Shown here piece by piece: positions 1 to 21,863 of a stretch of 64,000 bases of DNA (position 1 is the first letter of the stretch; each line of letters begins with the position of its first letter). The notes under the pieces were generated by a model that worked only from the letters and a program-made list of their open reading frames with translations, was not told where the DNA came from and did not search any database. The stretch lies in NCBI GenBank assembly GCA_036768485.1, contig JAVLUZ010000257.1, forward strand, positions 820,382 through 884,381. The letters run 5' to 3'. Origin of the DNA: Mermis nigrescens. Taxonomy: Eukaryota > Nematoda > Enoplea > Mermithida > Mermithidae. The position numbers were made by a program, and so were the translations under genes.

Positions 1-103
1 GTAAATTTTAGATTTTTGGCTCTTTGCAATAGTGTCTCGAAAACGTTAGTTCATTTTAATCATTACATTGGATTGAATTTTTTCTCGTAATTTTATACAG
101 GTT

Positions 104-104
104 A

Positions 105-158
<54 letters not shown>

Positions 159-172
159 GTTGTTGTTTTTGT

Positions 173-247
<75 letters not shown>
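104..247. repeat. (TTA)n - (TAA)n - (TTA)n microsatellite forming an inverted pair
   Basis: A run of TTA/ATT is followed by TAA units (about 174-203) and then by ATT units again. The opposite phases make the centre self-complementary. Confidence 0.9.
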
Positions 248-248
<1 letters not shown>

Positions 249-1657
249 TTGTTTTTGTTTTTGTTTAATAATAATTGTTTTATCAGTATACTTTTTAAAA
301 AATACTAATAATTTAGTTAGAAATATTTTTATTTAATTCGTGATTTTTAATGTTCTTATTTATTTTACTTCATTCCTTTTTTATTAATTATGCTATTTTT
401 AATATATAAGTGATTAATTTAGTTGCTTACTGATTATACATTATTGATTATTGCTTAATTTTGGTGTAAAAGTTTGATTTTTCACAATGATTGACCGGTC
501 CTTAATTAATATATCATACGCTTTTCTTTCAGTACCTGCATTTTAAAAGCCGTACAAATTATTTAAGCAAAATTATTATTTATTGGTTATTAGATGAAAC
601 GATTGTTTCTACTATTTATGAATAATTATATTAGCATTGATATCAAGAAAAGGTATGGGTTATTCTTATTGAAATTACTCTTTTGGTCATTATGCTTATT
701 AGGAATAAAAGTTGTAATAGTAAGAAGTCATCAATACGAGAAAGAAGCAAAAAGAAATAAACAAAAAGAAATAATGAGGAGAAAAAGGAAAACGAGGAAA
801 AAAGGAAAAAAATAAAATTAAAAAAGGAAAAAAATAAAATAAAAAAATAAATAAGCGAATAAACATTCAAATATTGGAAAAAAAGAAGAAAGAAAGACAG
901 ATATAGAGGTGCATTGTAAATTAATTGTAAATTAATTGTAATTGTAAATTAGGCATTCATTTTTATTTAATTTACACGTTTGACAGATTAAATATATGTA
1001 ACATTCACATAATTGATTATAATTATAATTAGTAAATTAATAATTATCTATCCTGTGATCGACCTACGAATGACTTTAGCACTTTAGACAGCTACTCAGT
1101 CTGTTAGATATTCTGCCTAATTTGTCAAATTAATTATTAGTAATTTATCATTCTATTAATTCAATCGAGTGCCTGTCACTCGTCTTTATTAATTATCACT
1201 ATTATTATTATATTTATCAATTATATCGAATTTATAAAATATATAAATATATAAAAAATGTATGTCAATTATATCAAAACAAATATCAATTATATCAAAT
1301 ATCAATATCAATTAATTATTATCAATTATATCACTTATTTATCAATTATCAATTATTATCAAATATCAATTCATTATTATCAATTACTCGTATATCAATT
1401 ATTATCAAGGATCAATTATCAATGGTAAAGTCAAATCGTCTCGTTAAAAGTGGTTATTAATTACATTGCAGTCATATCAGTAGTCAATTACACTTGCAAA
1501 AATTTATCAATTTGATTTTTCTGCGCTTTTTATTTTATTGTTGCGAAATTCCCAGATTTTTGTTCATTCTCTATGTTTGTTGTAAAATCAAATCGTCCCA
1601 AAATTGTATACTTTAAAGTCTTGTCTTTTTTCTTTTTTCTTGTATTTTTTCCGAATA

Positions 1658-1660
<3 letters not shown>

Positions 1661-1737
<77 letters not shown>

Positions 1738-1738
1738 T
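1661..1738. repeat. (ATT)n microsatellite
   Basis: About 26 consecutive ATT units. The minus-strand open frame through it is a poly-Asn artefact. Confidence 0.95.
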
Positions 1739-1812
1739 ACACTTAGGTTGTAAAATGCTCGATTTTATTGTTTCTGTTTAATATTAAATTTTTCACTTTT
1801 TTTCGATTATAG

Positions 1813-14310
<12,498 letters not shown>

Positions 14311-14350
14311 ACATCTCGCTACACGTTAATAATGCCCTTGTTTTTTGTGT

Positions 14351-14356
14351 AATAAA
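14351..14356 (+). promoter_or_regulatory. DDX54 polyadenylation signal AATAAA
   Basis: A canonical AATAAA lies 40 bp after the DDX54 stop codon, which fits a short 3' UTR. Confidence 0.7.
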
Positions 14357-14876
14357 ACGTCTTGCACATACATACTAGGTGGCATATTGTAATGATGTAG
14401 GAGATAATGCTCGTACAATAGAAGAGGGGGCTTTCTCAACCTCAGAATTTAAAGCTTCCCCTACGAAAATACGACCTAATTAGACTTCTTGCAGTTTTTC
14501 GCGATTTTGGTCTGTCGGACCCCCAGTCTTTGCTGCCCCAGCAAAGAATTCTGTGGGTCAGATGGGGAAATTAGCACATGAAAACTAGATTTAGGCTGGG
14601 AGGATCTATCAATTTTTGGATGATGGTTTCATCTCGGATGGCAGACATGTACATAGGTGTTCCGGGGGTGCACCCCCTGCAGTAACATTTTTGGCAATTT
14701 CACCCAACCAGATCTCCCACCTATATGGGCGTGGGGAGGCTTTAGACCCCCAAAACTTAAATTATCGGTGCTTTTTGCAATTTTTCCCCATCGTTCCCCC
14801 GCCGCCTATGCAGAATTTTGTTGATACCCATGTATGGTCCAGACATGCAAGTAGGGGTCTACAATCTGCTCTGCAC

Positions 14877-15076
14877 CATAGGTCGGCAGGACCGAAATTC
14901 TGGGGAGTGCAAGATTTTTTACAGACCAAAAACTGGTCTTAAAAATAGTACCTAGTATGGTGAAATCCGCCATTTTTCAACGTTTCTCATCAACCACTAT
15001 GCATTGACTGTTCGGTAGTGAGGGGGTTTTTCGGTTTTTGGTGGGGGATGCACAAACCCCTCCATGCCCACGCGTG
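14877..15076 (+). mobile_element. Family A MITE, degraded
   Basis: The left end CATAGGTCGGCAGGACCGAA and right end GCCCACGCGTG are recognisable. The core is shortened and flanks do not match. Confidence 0.6.
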
Positions 15077-15269
15077 GTCTTACATAATTTTTTTCAAAAA
15101 TGTCTTGAATCGACCAGAAACTGCGTATAACGTGTTTTAACACTATTTTAGAGCTTCTATCAGTTTTTTAGTTCATTTTAGCTCAAAAAGCTTAATTCTC
15201 GACCTCCCGAGGGCCCAGACCGGCTGACTGTTGACCTCCCCCTTTCGGACTTGCAGTGTATCTACACAC

Positions 15270-15630
15270 GGTCCAGACAAAACGTGGGCGTGGGGGAGGG
15301 GTGTTTGGGGAAGTGGGTTGTTGTACCTACACGTGGGCATGGGGGGAGGATTGAGGTATGCATGCACCCTTCCCCAGAAGGCCGAATATTCCCCCCCAAA
15401 CAAAATAACCCCAGAATTCGATTTTAGCTATCTGTTTACTCAAAGGGATCGAATTTTTGGCGCTTCGCGCCATATACTCATGTCTTCGCTATATTTGTTC
15501 ATTTTTTTTGTTTTTTTTTTCGCGATTTTTTGATGCCAATGGAGAGTGCTCGATGAGGAACATTTAGAAATGGTTTTTTTCGCCAAACCACCATTTTTAA
15601 GAACCTTTGTTGACCTTTAAACCTAGCACT
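15270..15630 (-). mobile_element. Composite of degraded family A fragments
   Basis: Two CGTGGGC ends (about 15282 and 15332) and a reverse core with GATGCCAATGGAGAGTGCTCG at 15531, split by GGCGCTTCGCGCC-type sequence near 15460. Probably overlapping insertions. Confidence 0.45.
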
Positions 15631-16851
15631 CTCATACGGCAATATGGGAAAATGTATGGTTCAATGAAATAGACATATTTTCCTTTTTATTGGTTAGAAA
15701 TCGTTGAATAATATCTTCTTAGATGCGCAAGTTGAACTGCTGCGAATTTAAGCATTTGGAGCATCCACGCTTTACTGTAGCTGGTAAAGAAGCATTTTGA
15801 AGTCCGATGCCGAATTTTTACAATTTTTTGTTGTTTTCTGCATTTTTGATGCAAATCCTTACATATACCGATTACACATACTTTATTTATTGAGATTAGC
15901 GGTCCATTTATCTATAAAAGAGCTATTATAGTTGAAATTCGGACTGGTTGACATTTTTCACGACTGGTATATGATGGCGCACGCGCTCACGGAAGTTCTA
16001 AAAATTGTTTTTGCTGAAGTTTTTCTAAAAATCACCTTTCCTGGTCAAACTTCTTTATTTTTACTGGGATTAGGCTTAGGTTTATGTAGGTCGTAGTCAG
16101 GGATGGAAAAACCCAGATTTTAATATTTTAAATGTTTGGGTTTTTGGGTTTTATTGGGGTTTTATTGGATTATTTATGAAATTAAAAAATGATAGAGCTA
16201 CATACAGTAGCTGGGAATACTTCCAACTGCTGCAAGACACATAAAAACTAAATAAGATAGGTTTTCATTCATTCTGTGTGGGGGTATAATTTACCCCGAC
16301 TAGTTATGTTGCATATTTAGCATATTTTTGCCAGATTTCTATATTTTTGGGCTCCATATCAAATTTTTTTACTGTGTCGATGTAAAAACATTGTTTTCTC
16401 TTGTACGTACTATATTTATTCAGAGCTAACACTATGAAGAACATCTATACATAAAAATCATGAATATGGTACTTTGTCTCATATTAGGAGTGCTAGGGTT
16501 AAAAAATCTTGCAGCCTTAGAAATTGTTGCTTTCCGCCTAAAATGACTGTACCTCTCCAGAAGTTAGAAAAAAACCTGCGGATTACTGTAGAATCCCCCA
16601 GAATTTTATTTTTAGTAACATTTTTGGCGATTTACCTTATCTCACCTCCCCCAAAATTTAAGTGCTGCCCATGTCCTCACACCTACAGCAGCCAAATTCT
16701 GGGGTTTGGATAGCGTAAACCTGGCAAGAACTTAAAAAATGTGCCAAAAATTTAATTCTGGGAGGGGTTGAAGAAAGTGAGAAAAGGCACAATTTGGAAA
16801 CAGATGGCTTTTTGCTGCAGGATTATATGGCTGTTGTGAATTAGGAAACTA

Positions 16852-17067
16852 TAGTCTGTTCCATTCCAAACGGCTCATTTTCGCTATACAGTTTATTACT
16901 GTAGCAGAATATTTTACGGTTTAGTCTGCTGTGATAGTTTGTAAGATGCGCCACATTTTAAACAAAGCACAGTAAACAAAAATAAGAGTTTTAACCAACC
17001 AGCTGTGAAAAGCCAATACAGTAATAAGACTTTAGCGAAAATGGGCCGTTTGGGATGGAACAGACTA
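16852..17067. mobile_element. TA-flanked MITE with about 35-bp inverted ends (216 bp)
   Basis: The left end TAGTCTGTTCCATTCCAAAC and right end GTTTGGGATGGAACAGACTA are near-perfect inverses that continue inward past CATTTTCGCTA. TA dinucleotides flank at 16850-16851 and 17068-17069. A related end (ACAGACTATAG) recurs at 17291. It is mariner-like by TA duplication only. Confidence 0.8.
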
Positions 17068-17472
17068 TAGTACAATTGCATTATCATCTAACATATTTTG
17101 ACATTTATAAAAAAGACAAAAATATTTACGTAGATAGGTATTATAATCTATTTTACGAAACCTTGTCCATGGAAATCAACTTTCAGCGATTTAGCGAGCA
17201 GCTACAAAAGTACTTTCTAGGCGGCTTACTGTATTAAAATTATGTACATCGACTCAAGAATTGTGATCCATGCACAAGCTTTCGTGAAACAACAGACTAT
17301 AGGTAGTGCCTTATCATATCACGTTATAGCAATTTTTGGCTTTTTTAGTATTTGAAAAATTGCTGACCCCTCCAGGATAACGAAACTGCCTCAGCGACCA
17401 AGGACACAAATGCGCGAATAATCAACACTTCTTTCAGACAACCGTAACAATACCGCATATGGGCATTGGAGG

Positions 17473-17967
17473 CATAGGTGTGTAGCACGAACATTCTGGG
17501 GGAGTGCTTATTCAAAGGTCAAAAATGGTAGTTTGGCAAAAAATTCACCATTTTCATCGTTGCTCATCGAGCACTATCCATTGGCATCAAAGAATTGCGA
17601 AAAAAACAAACTGTTCAAAAATTGAATTCTGGGGGTGTTTTGGTTTCTTGGGGGATAAGGGGGTTGCATACATAGGTGGGCAGCACCGAAATTCTGGGGG
17701 GGTGGGGTGTGAAAAAATTTTAAAGGTCAAAAAATGGTATTAAAAGTTGTCACATGGCGAAAAAACACCATTTTTCGACGTTCTTCATCGAGCACTATCC
17801 AATGGCATCAAAAAATCGCTAAAAAAGCAGAACAAATTTTCGAATTTGAATTCTGGGGGGGTATTTTGATTTCTGAGGGGGGGTGTATTTCAACTTATGG
17901 GGGGTGCCTACCCCCAAACCTCCCCACGCCCACGTGTGGTTGCATACTATGTACATACCCAAGTGTG
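17473..17967 (+). mobile_element. Family A MITE (outer copy, split by a nested copy)
   Basis: Its ends are CATAGGTGTGTAGCACG and CCCAAGTGTG, with duplications ATTGGAGG (17465-17472) and GTTGGAGG (17968-17975). Removing the inner element and one target copy leaves about 219 bp. Confidence 0.85.
17671..17938 (+). mobile_element. Family A MITE nested in another family A copy (268 bp)
   Basis: Ends CATAGGTGGGCAGCACC and CGCCCACGTGTG, with a perfect duplication GTTGCATA (17663-17670, 17939-17946). It lies in the GGTGCATACCCC region of the outer copy. Confidence 0.92.
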
Positions 17968-18415
17968 GTTGGAGGCATAGCCTGGATGGGCTTCACCAGA
18001 ATGCGAAAGACCTTCCCGCAACCAAATTCGATATTCTCCCAAATTTAATTTTTGACGAGTTTAGCAAGTTTGCCCTATCTGAAACCTAGAATCCGATTGC
18101 CGCCCAAATATGAATGCCTGGGTGAATGCCTGGCTGGCACCTACATTATTTCAGTGGAATGATGCAAAAAGTCCAAAAATCACAAAAAAACATGACAAAA
18201 GCTCAACTCCGGTGGTCTGTCGGATTCCCGACGGGCTGTAAACCCCATGTGTGCCCGGCACTCGTGACGAAATTATATGGGATGTGATGTGCTCTACTTT
18301 TTAATGTTCCTACTATTTGCAACCTTGTTTTAAAAGTTAATTGTAAACAAAGCAGAGTAACGCTTTAAAATGTCTTGTAAATTTCACAATCATTATTAGC
18401 GGCCTCTGTCCGCTT

Positions 18416-18706
18416 CTATTTTAACACTGAGGGCGGACCGGGTTGACCATCCGTTTGCAACGCTTGGTATTCTTGGAATCGAAGGGAGACTCGTTGACTT
18501 AATTTCAGGAATTTTTCCATGCAGAACGAGACACATCGTTTTTCTTTTTCGTTCGTTTCCCGTTGGGTGAACTCGCGAATACAGTCCGAAAAGCAAGTCT
18601 GAGTCACTTTGTTGTATTGGGCCAAAAAATCGCGCAGCGTTTTCATTTCTCCTTCGAATTGGCCCGGTGCCAATTGAGGGCTCATCATTTGAGTATTAGC
18701 AGTCAT
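18416..18706 (-). CDS. TIMM9: Mitochondrial import inner membrane translocase subunit Tim9
   Basis: A 96-residue protein in a single coding exon. Small Tim proteins are soluble chaperones of the mitochondrial intermembrane space; Tim9 partners Tim10 to escort carrier and beta-barrel precursors. The twin CX3C motif is intact: Cys38-x3-Cys42 and Cys58-x3-Cys62, 15 residues apart, and forms two disulfides in the family. Other Tim9 features are FLAQYNKVTQTCFSDCIREF and LSQRVSLRFQEYQ. Length is close to the usual 89-95 residues, with a slightly longer N-terminus. The start is ATG at 18706-18704. A likely acceptor (TTCCTAG, AG at 18714-18713) just upstream suggests a 5' UTR intron. The gene is isolated between MITEs, and no canonical AATAAA is seen nearby downstream. 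Confidence 0.96.
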   Translation of the reverse strand: MTANTQMMSPQLAPGQFEGEMKTLRDFLAQYNKVTQTCFSDCIREFTQRETNEKEKRCVSFCMEKFLKLSQRVSLRFQEYQALQTDGQPGPPSVLK

Positions 18707-18981
18707 TTCCTTCTAGGAATGAATCAGCACCTAAAAAAATATTGTCGTCCAATAGCGATGAGGCTAAAGCCCGTAGCAAACTTTACGCGATTTGCGCCGC
18801 AAAGGGGGTTAGCGGCCACAGTATACCCAAAAATGTGACGTCATGGCGCGAAATTGGAGCGGCGAAATTCGTCTGCCGCTTCGCGCCACCTAGGCATACT
18901 TCACGCGGCGCGGTCGCCGCGCGGCAAGAAGAAAAAGGCGCCAAGTGGGCGACCATTTGCCGCTTCGCTCGATACTGGCAT

Positions 18982-19236
18982 CATACGTGGGCAGCGAGAA
19001 AATTCTGGAAGGGGGTGTGCAAGATTTTTCAAAGGTCAAAAAATGGCCTTAAAAATGATGGTATGGCGAAAAAACACCATATTTCGACTTTTCTCATCGA
19101 GCACTATCCATTGGCATCAAAAAATTGCGAAAAAACGAAAAAGTTTTCAAAAATTAAATTGGGGGGGGGTATTTTGATTTCTGGGGGGTAATTTGGTTTC
19201 TCAGGGGGTGCATACCCGCCCCCGCGCCCTAGTGTG
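18982..19236 (+). mobile_element. Family A MITE (255 bp)
   Basis: Ends CATACGTGGGCAGCGAGAA and CGCCCTAGTGTG; flanks ACTGGCAT and GTTGGCAT (6/8). It is only 39 bp from the next copy. Confidence 0.85.
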
Positions 19237-19275
19237 GTTGGCATACTCCAAGCAAATTGCCGCAATGATCGGCGC

Positions 19276-19535
19276 CATACGTGGGCAGCAAGAAAATTCT
19301 GGGGGGGTCCAAGATTTTTTGAAGGTCAAAAAATGGCCTTAAAAATGGTGATATGGCGATAAAAACACCATTTTTCGACGTTTTTCATCAAGCACTATCC
19401 ATTGGCATCAAAAAATTGCGAAAAAAACGAAAAAATTTTCATAAATTGATTTCTGGGGGGTCTTTTGATTTCTGGGGGGATCTTTGGTTTCTGGGGGGTC
19501 CAGACCCCCCCCAGATCCCCCCACGCCCATGTGTG
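19276..19535 (+). mobile_element. Family A MITE (260 bp), perfect 8-bp duplication
   Basis: Ends CATACGTGGGCAGCAAG and CACGCCCATGTGTG; duplication ATCGGCGC at 19268-19275 and 19536-19543 is perfect. Confidence 0.92.
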
Positions 19536-19543
19536 ATCGGCGC

Positions 19544-20505
19544 ACCTCATTGGCATTCACGAGAAAAGTCCAAACGTTTGGACTTCTGCGGCGCGGCGAA
19601 AAAATTCGAAAAAATGCTAAAAAATAGACATTATGTGCTTCTCGCTGCGCGGTGAAGTATGCCATGAAAAGCGGCAAAGAATTGGACTTATGCGAATTTA
19701 ATTGCGGCGCGGCGGCCGCTTGAAGTATGCCTGAAATGCGGCGCGGCAAACTTCGCGCATCGCCGCGCGGCGCCAGGAAGTATGCCATGGGTCAGCGCAA
19801 ATTCGGCGCGGCGACCGCTGCGGCAAATTTGCGCCGTTCGCCGCGTGAATTATGTTTCGGGCTTAATAAGCGACCTAATAATAATGTCAACATTGCAACG
19901 TGATAATATAATAAAATAAATGTAACATCAAATATATCATATAATATTGTAACTATATAGCGTGCAAATACTGCAATAATGGACGAAGCGCATACATGGG
20001 CGCGGGGCTCTGAGACATCCAGAATCAAACACATGTGCCGGAATTCAAAAGACTCCTGAATTACATTCTGAAATTTTTTCACATTTTTCGCAATTTTTTT
20101 AATTTTCATGGGTAGTAGTAGATTTCGATAAAAACGTCTAAAAATTGTGCTTTTTCGCCCCATCAGTACAACAATTCATGGCCTTAACCTAATTCTGGGG
20201 ACCTAGTGGGGCCAAATCGCTAAAAAGCAATCGAAAAATTCAATTCTGGGAGTCTGCCGTAATCCGGTCGAAGTATTTTGGATTCTTGTGAGCCTAAAAC
20301 CCCCACGTCTACGCCCAACACAAATTTTGACCTTAAAAAATGTTCGTATCCAAGCCAGCGTACATGCACAAAAGGAGAGATGAGAGGTGATATTACCTCT
20401 CCCGTTGAAACGTCTAGTTGGTACTGTGAAGCACTTTGAACCCAAAATAGTACAGAACGATTTCGCCTCAACGCAGTTACCTGCATGAAAAGCTTGAATT
20501 GGAAC
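19544..20505. other. Intergenic stretch rich in GGCGCGGC / CGCCGCGC words, plus family A relic
   Basis: Between 19580 and 19860 the sequence repeats words such as GCGGCGCGGCGA and AAGTATGCC, related to 18840-18970. This is a GC-rich repeat unlike the AT-rich surroundings, ending at 19860. A worn reverse family-A core (TTTTCATGGGTAGTAGTAG) follows at 20040-20210. No gene was found. Confidence 0.5.
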
Positions 20506-20646
20506 CATATGGGCAGCACTAAAATAACGGGGGGTCAGGATGGAATGAAGCGCCAAAAATGCTACTAAAAATAGAATTCTGGAGGTCTACAGTAATCTGC
20601 GGGGGTTTTTCAACTTCTATGGGTACAAACCCCCACGCCCATGAGT
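20506..20646 (+). mobile_element. Family A-related MITE variant (141 bp)
   Basis: Ends CATATGGGCAGCACTAAAAT and CACGCCCATGAGTG. The interior differs from the main family (CTACAGTAATCTGCGGGGG) and resembles 31138-31279. Flanks ATTGGAAC/ATTGACCC match 5/8. Confidence 0.55.
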
Positions 20647-20693
20647 GATTGACCCCCTAGCTACAGATCTCCGGTTTCACTCCTCTTTGTCAC

Positions 20694-20957
20694 CACACAT
20701 GGGCGTGGGGGGATCTGGGGGGGGGTCTGGACCCCCCAGAAACCAAAAGACCCCCCCCAGAAATCAAAAGACCCCCCCAGAAATCAATTTTTGAAAATTT
20801 TTTTCGTTTTTTTCGCAATTTTTTGATGCCAATGGATAGTGCTTGATGAGAAACGTCGAAAAATGGTGTTTTTATCGCCATATCACCATTTTTAAGGCCA
20901 TTTTTTGACCTTCAAAAATCTTGGACCCCCCCAGAATTTTCTTGCTGCCCACGTATG
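20694..20957 (-). mobile_element. Family A MITE (264 bp)
   Basis: Ends CACACATGGGCGTGGGG and GCTGCCCACGTATG; duplications TTTGTCAC and TTTGCCAC (7/8). Confidence 0.88.
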
Positions 20958-21363
20958 TTTGCCACCCAGACCATGTGCTGCGAAAGTCGTCTAAGATTTT
21001 ACTTCTGCCTAAATATGCTTGGGGTCCATAAAAATGGATCGTCCCTGCATCCACATCTTAAATCTGATTTTCGCCGCCCAATCCCGATCTTCGATCCACC
21101 ACTGGTCCAAAAAGTCACTCAATTCTTTTAGAGCTATATAAGTTTGAAAATATTAACAAGTTGACTACTTTCATTAAATACTACTAAAATTCGTCAATTA
21201 ATTTTGCATTCAGAAAAGGATCGCTGTTTAAAAAATATAGAAGAATGGTACCTTTTGACGATGTTAAAGGATAAAATTGCCATTTTTATAGTTTAATGGA
21301 TCCATAATAATTTAATAGAAGCTCAGTTGGAACTTTATGTGATAGTTTTCAAATAAATATGAC

Positions 21364-21550
21364 CATAGGTGGGCAGCACCGAAATTATGGGGGGTGGGGC
21401 TGAAAAATTTCCAAAGGTCAACAAATGACCTTAAAAGTGGTCGTATGGCGAAAAAACACCATTTTTCGAAGTTTCTCACCGAGCAGCATCCTATGGCACC
21501 AAAAAATCGCTAAAGAAGCAAAAAAAATTTTCAAAATTTGAATTCTGGTG
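21364..21550 (+). mobile_element. Family A MITE, 3' truncated
   Basis: It starts CATAGGTGGGCAGCACCGAA and follows the family core to GAATTCTGG at about 21547, where homology stops. It ends before the KYAT polyadenylation signal. Confidence 0.75.
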
Positions 21551-21670
21551 TGATTATGATTAATTTCTTCCATCCAATTAACATTAATTAGTACGTACGA
21601 AACGATCGCTGGTGTACAAACGTAGCCACTTTCGAAATTTAGAGGCAAAATAAACAAGCCACCAGCAATT

Positions 21671-21676
21671 TTTATT
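21671..21676 (-). promoter_or_regulatory. KYAT polyadenylation signal AATAAA
   Basis: TTTATT on the plus strand reads AATAAA on the minus strand, about 130 bp after the KYAT stop. Confidence 0.65.
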
Positions 21677-21803
21677 CGAATGTAAACTAAATGAAGCGTA
21701 AAAAGCGATATAAATAATACGCGTAAAAATAATCAATAAGTGATAAATAATTTGAGCAATGATCAAGCCGCAATCCTGGTAAAAACTTTGAAAAATCAGA
21801 AAA

Positions 21804-21863
21804 TCACATGGACGATTTCCACTCGCGAATAATTTTTGCCGCCGCATCCAGCGTCGCATTATC
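21804..21863 (-). CDS. KYAT1: KYAT terminal exon
   Basis: The acceptor TTTGCAG precedes DNATLDAAAKIIREWKSSM and TGA at 21806-21804, matching the family KDEATL...L..W end. Confidence 0.94.
   Translation of the reverse strand, partial: DNATLDAAAKIIREWKSSM

Larger units (their letters stand above)
1..1812 (+). other. DDX54 intron (partial), AT-rich with ATT microsatellites
   Basis: This stretch is very AT-rich with no credible coding content. It carries (TTA)n/(TAA)n at 104-247 and (ATT)n at 1661-1738. The region 1255-1400 is built from degenerate repeats of TATCAATTAT. It ends at the acceptor before the first DDX54 exon in the window. Confidence 0.75.
14357..16847. other. Intergenic region between DDX54 and TIMM9: transposon relics
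   Basis: Several G-run/C-run relics with CCCACGCCCATG-like ends occur (14640-14830, 15000-15080, 15270-15630, 16510-16720). No gene was found. The TTTTTGGCGCTTCGCGCC motif recurs at 15454. Confidence 0.6.

Noticed and set aside
1530..1742. Open frame with a poly-asparagine run
   Set aside because: It is a translation of the (ATT)n microsatellite in a DDX54 intron.
18742..19191. 149-residue plus-strand frame
   Set aside because: Its second half is family A MITE sequence and its first half GC-rich repeat; no known domain.
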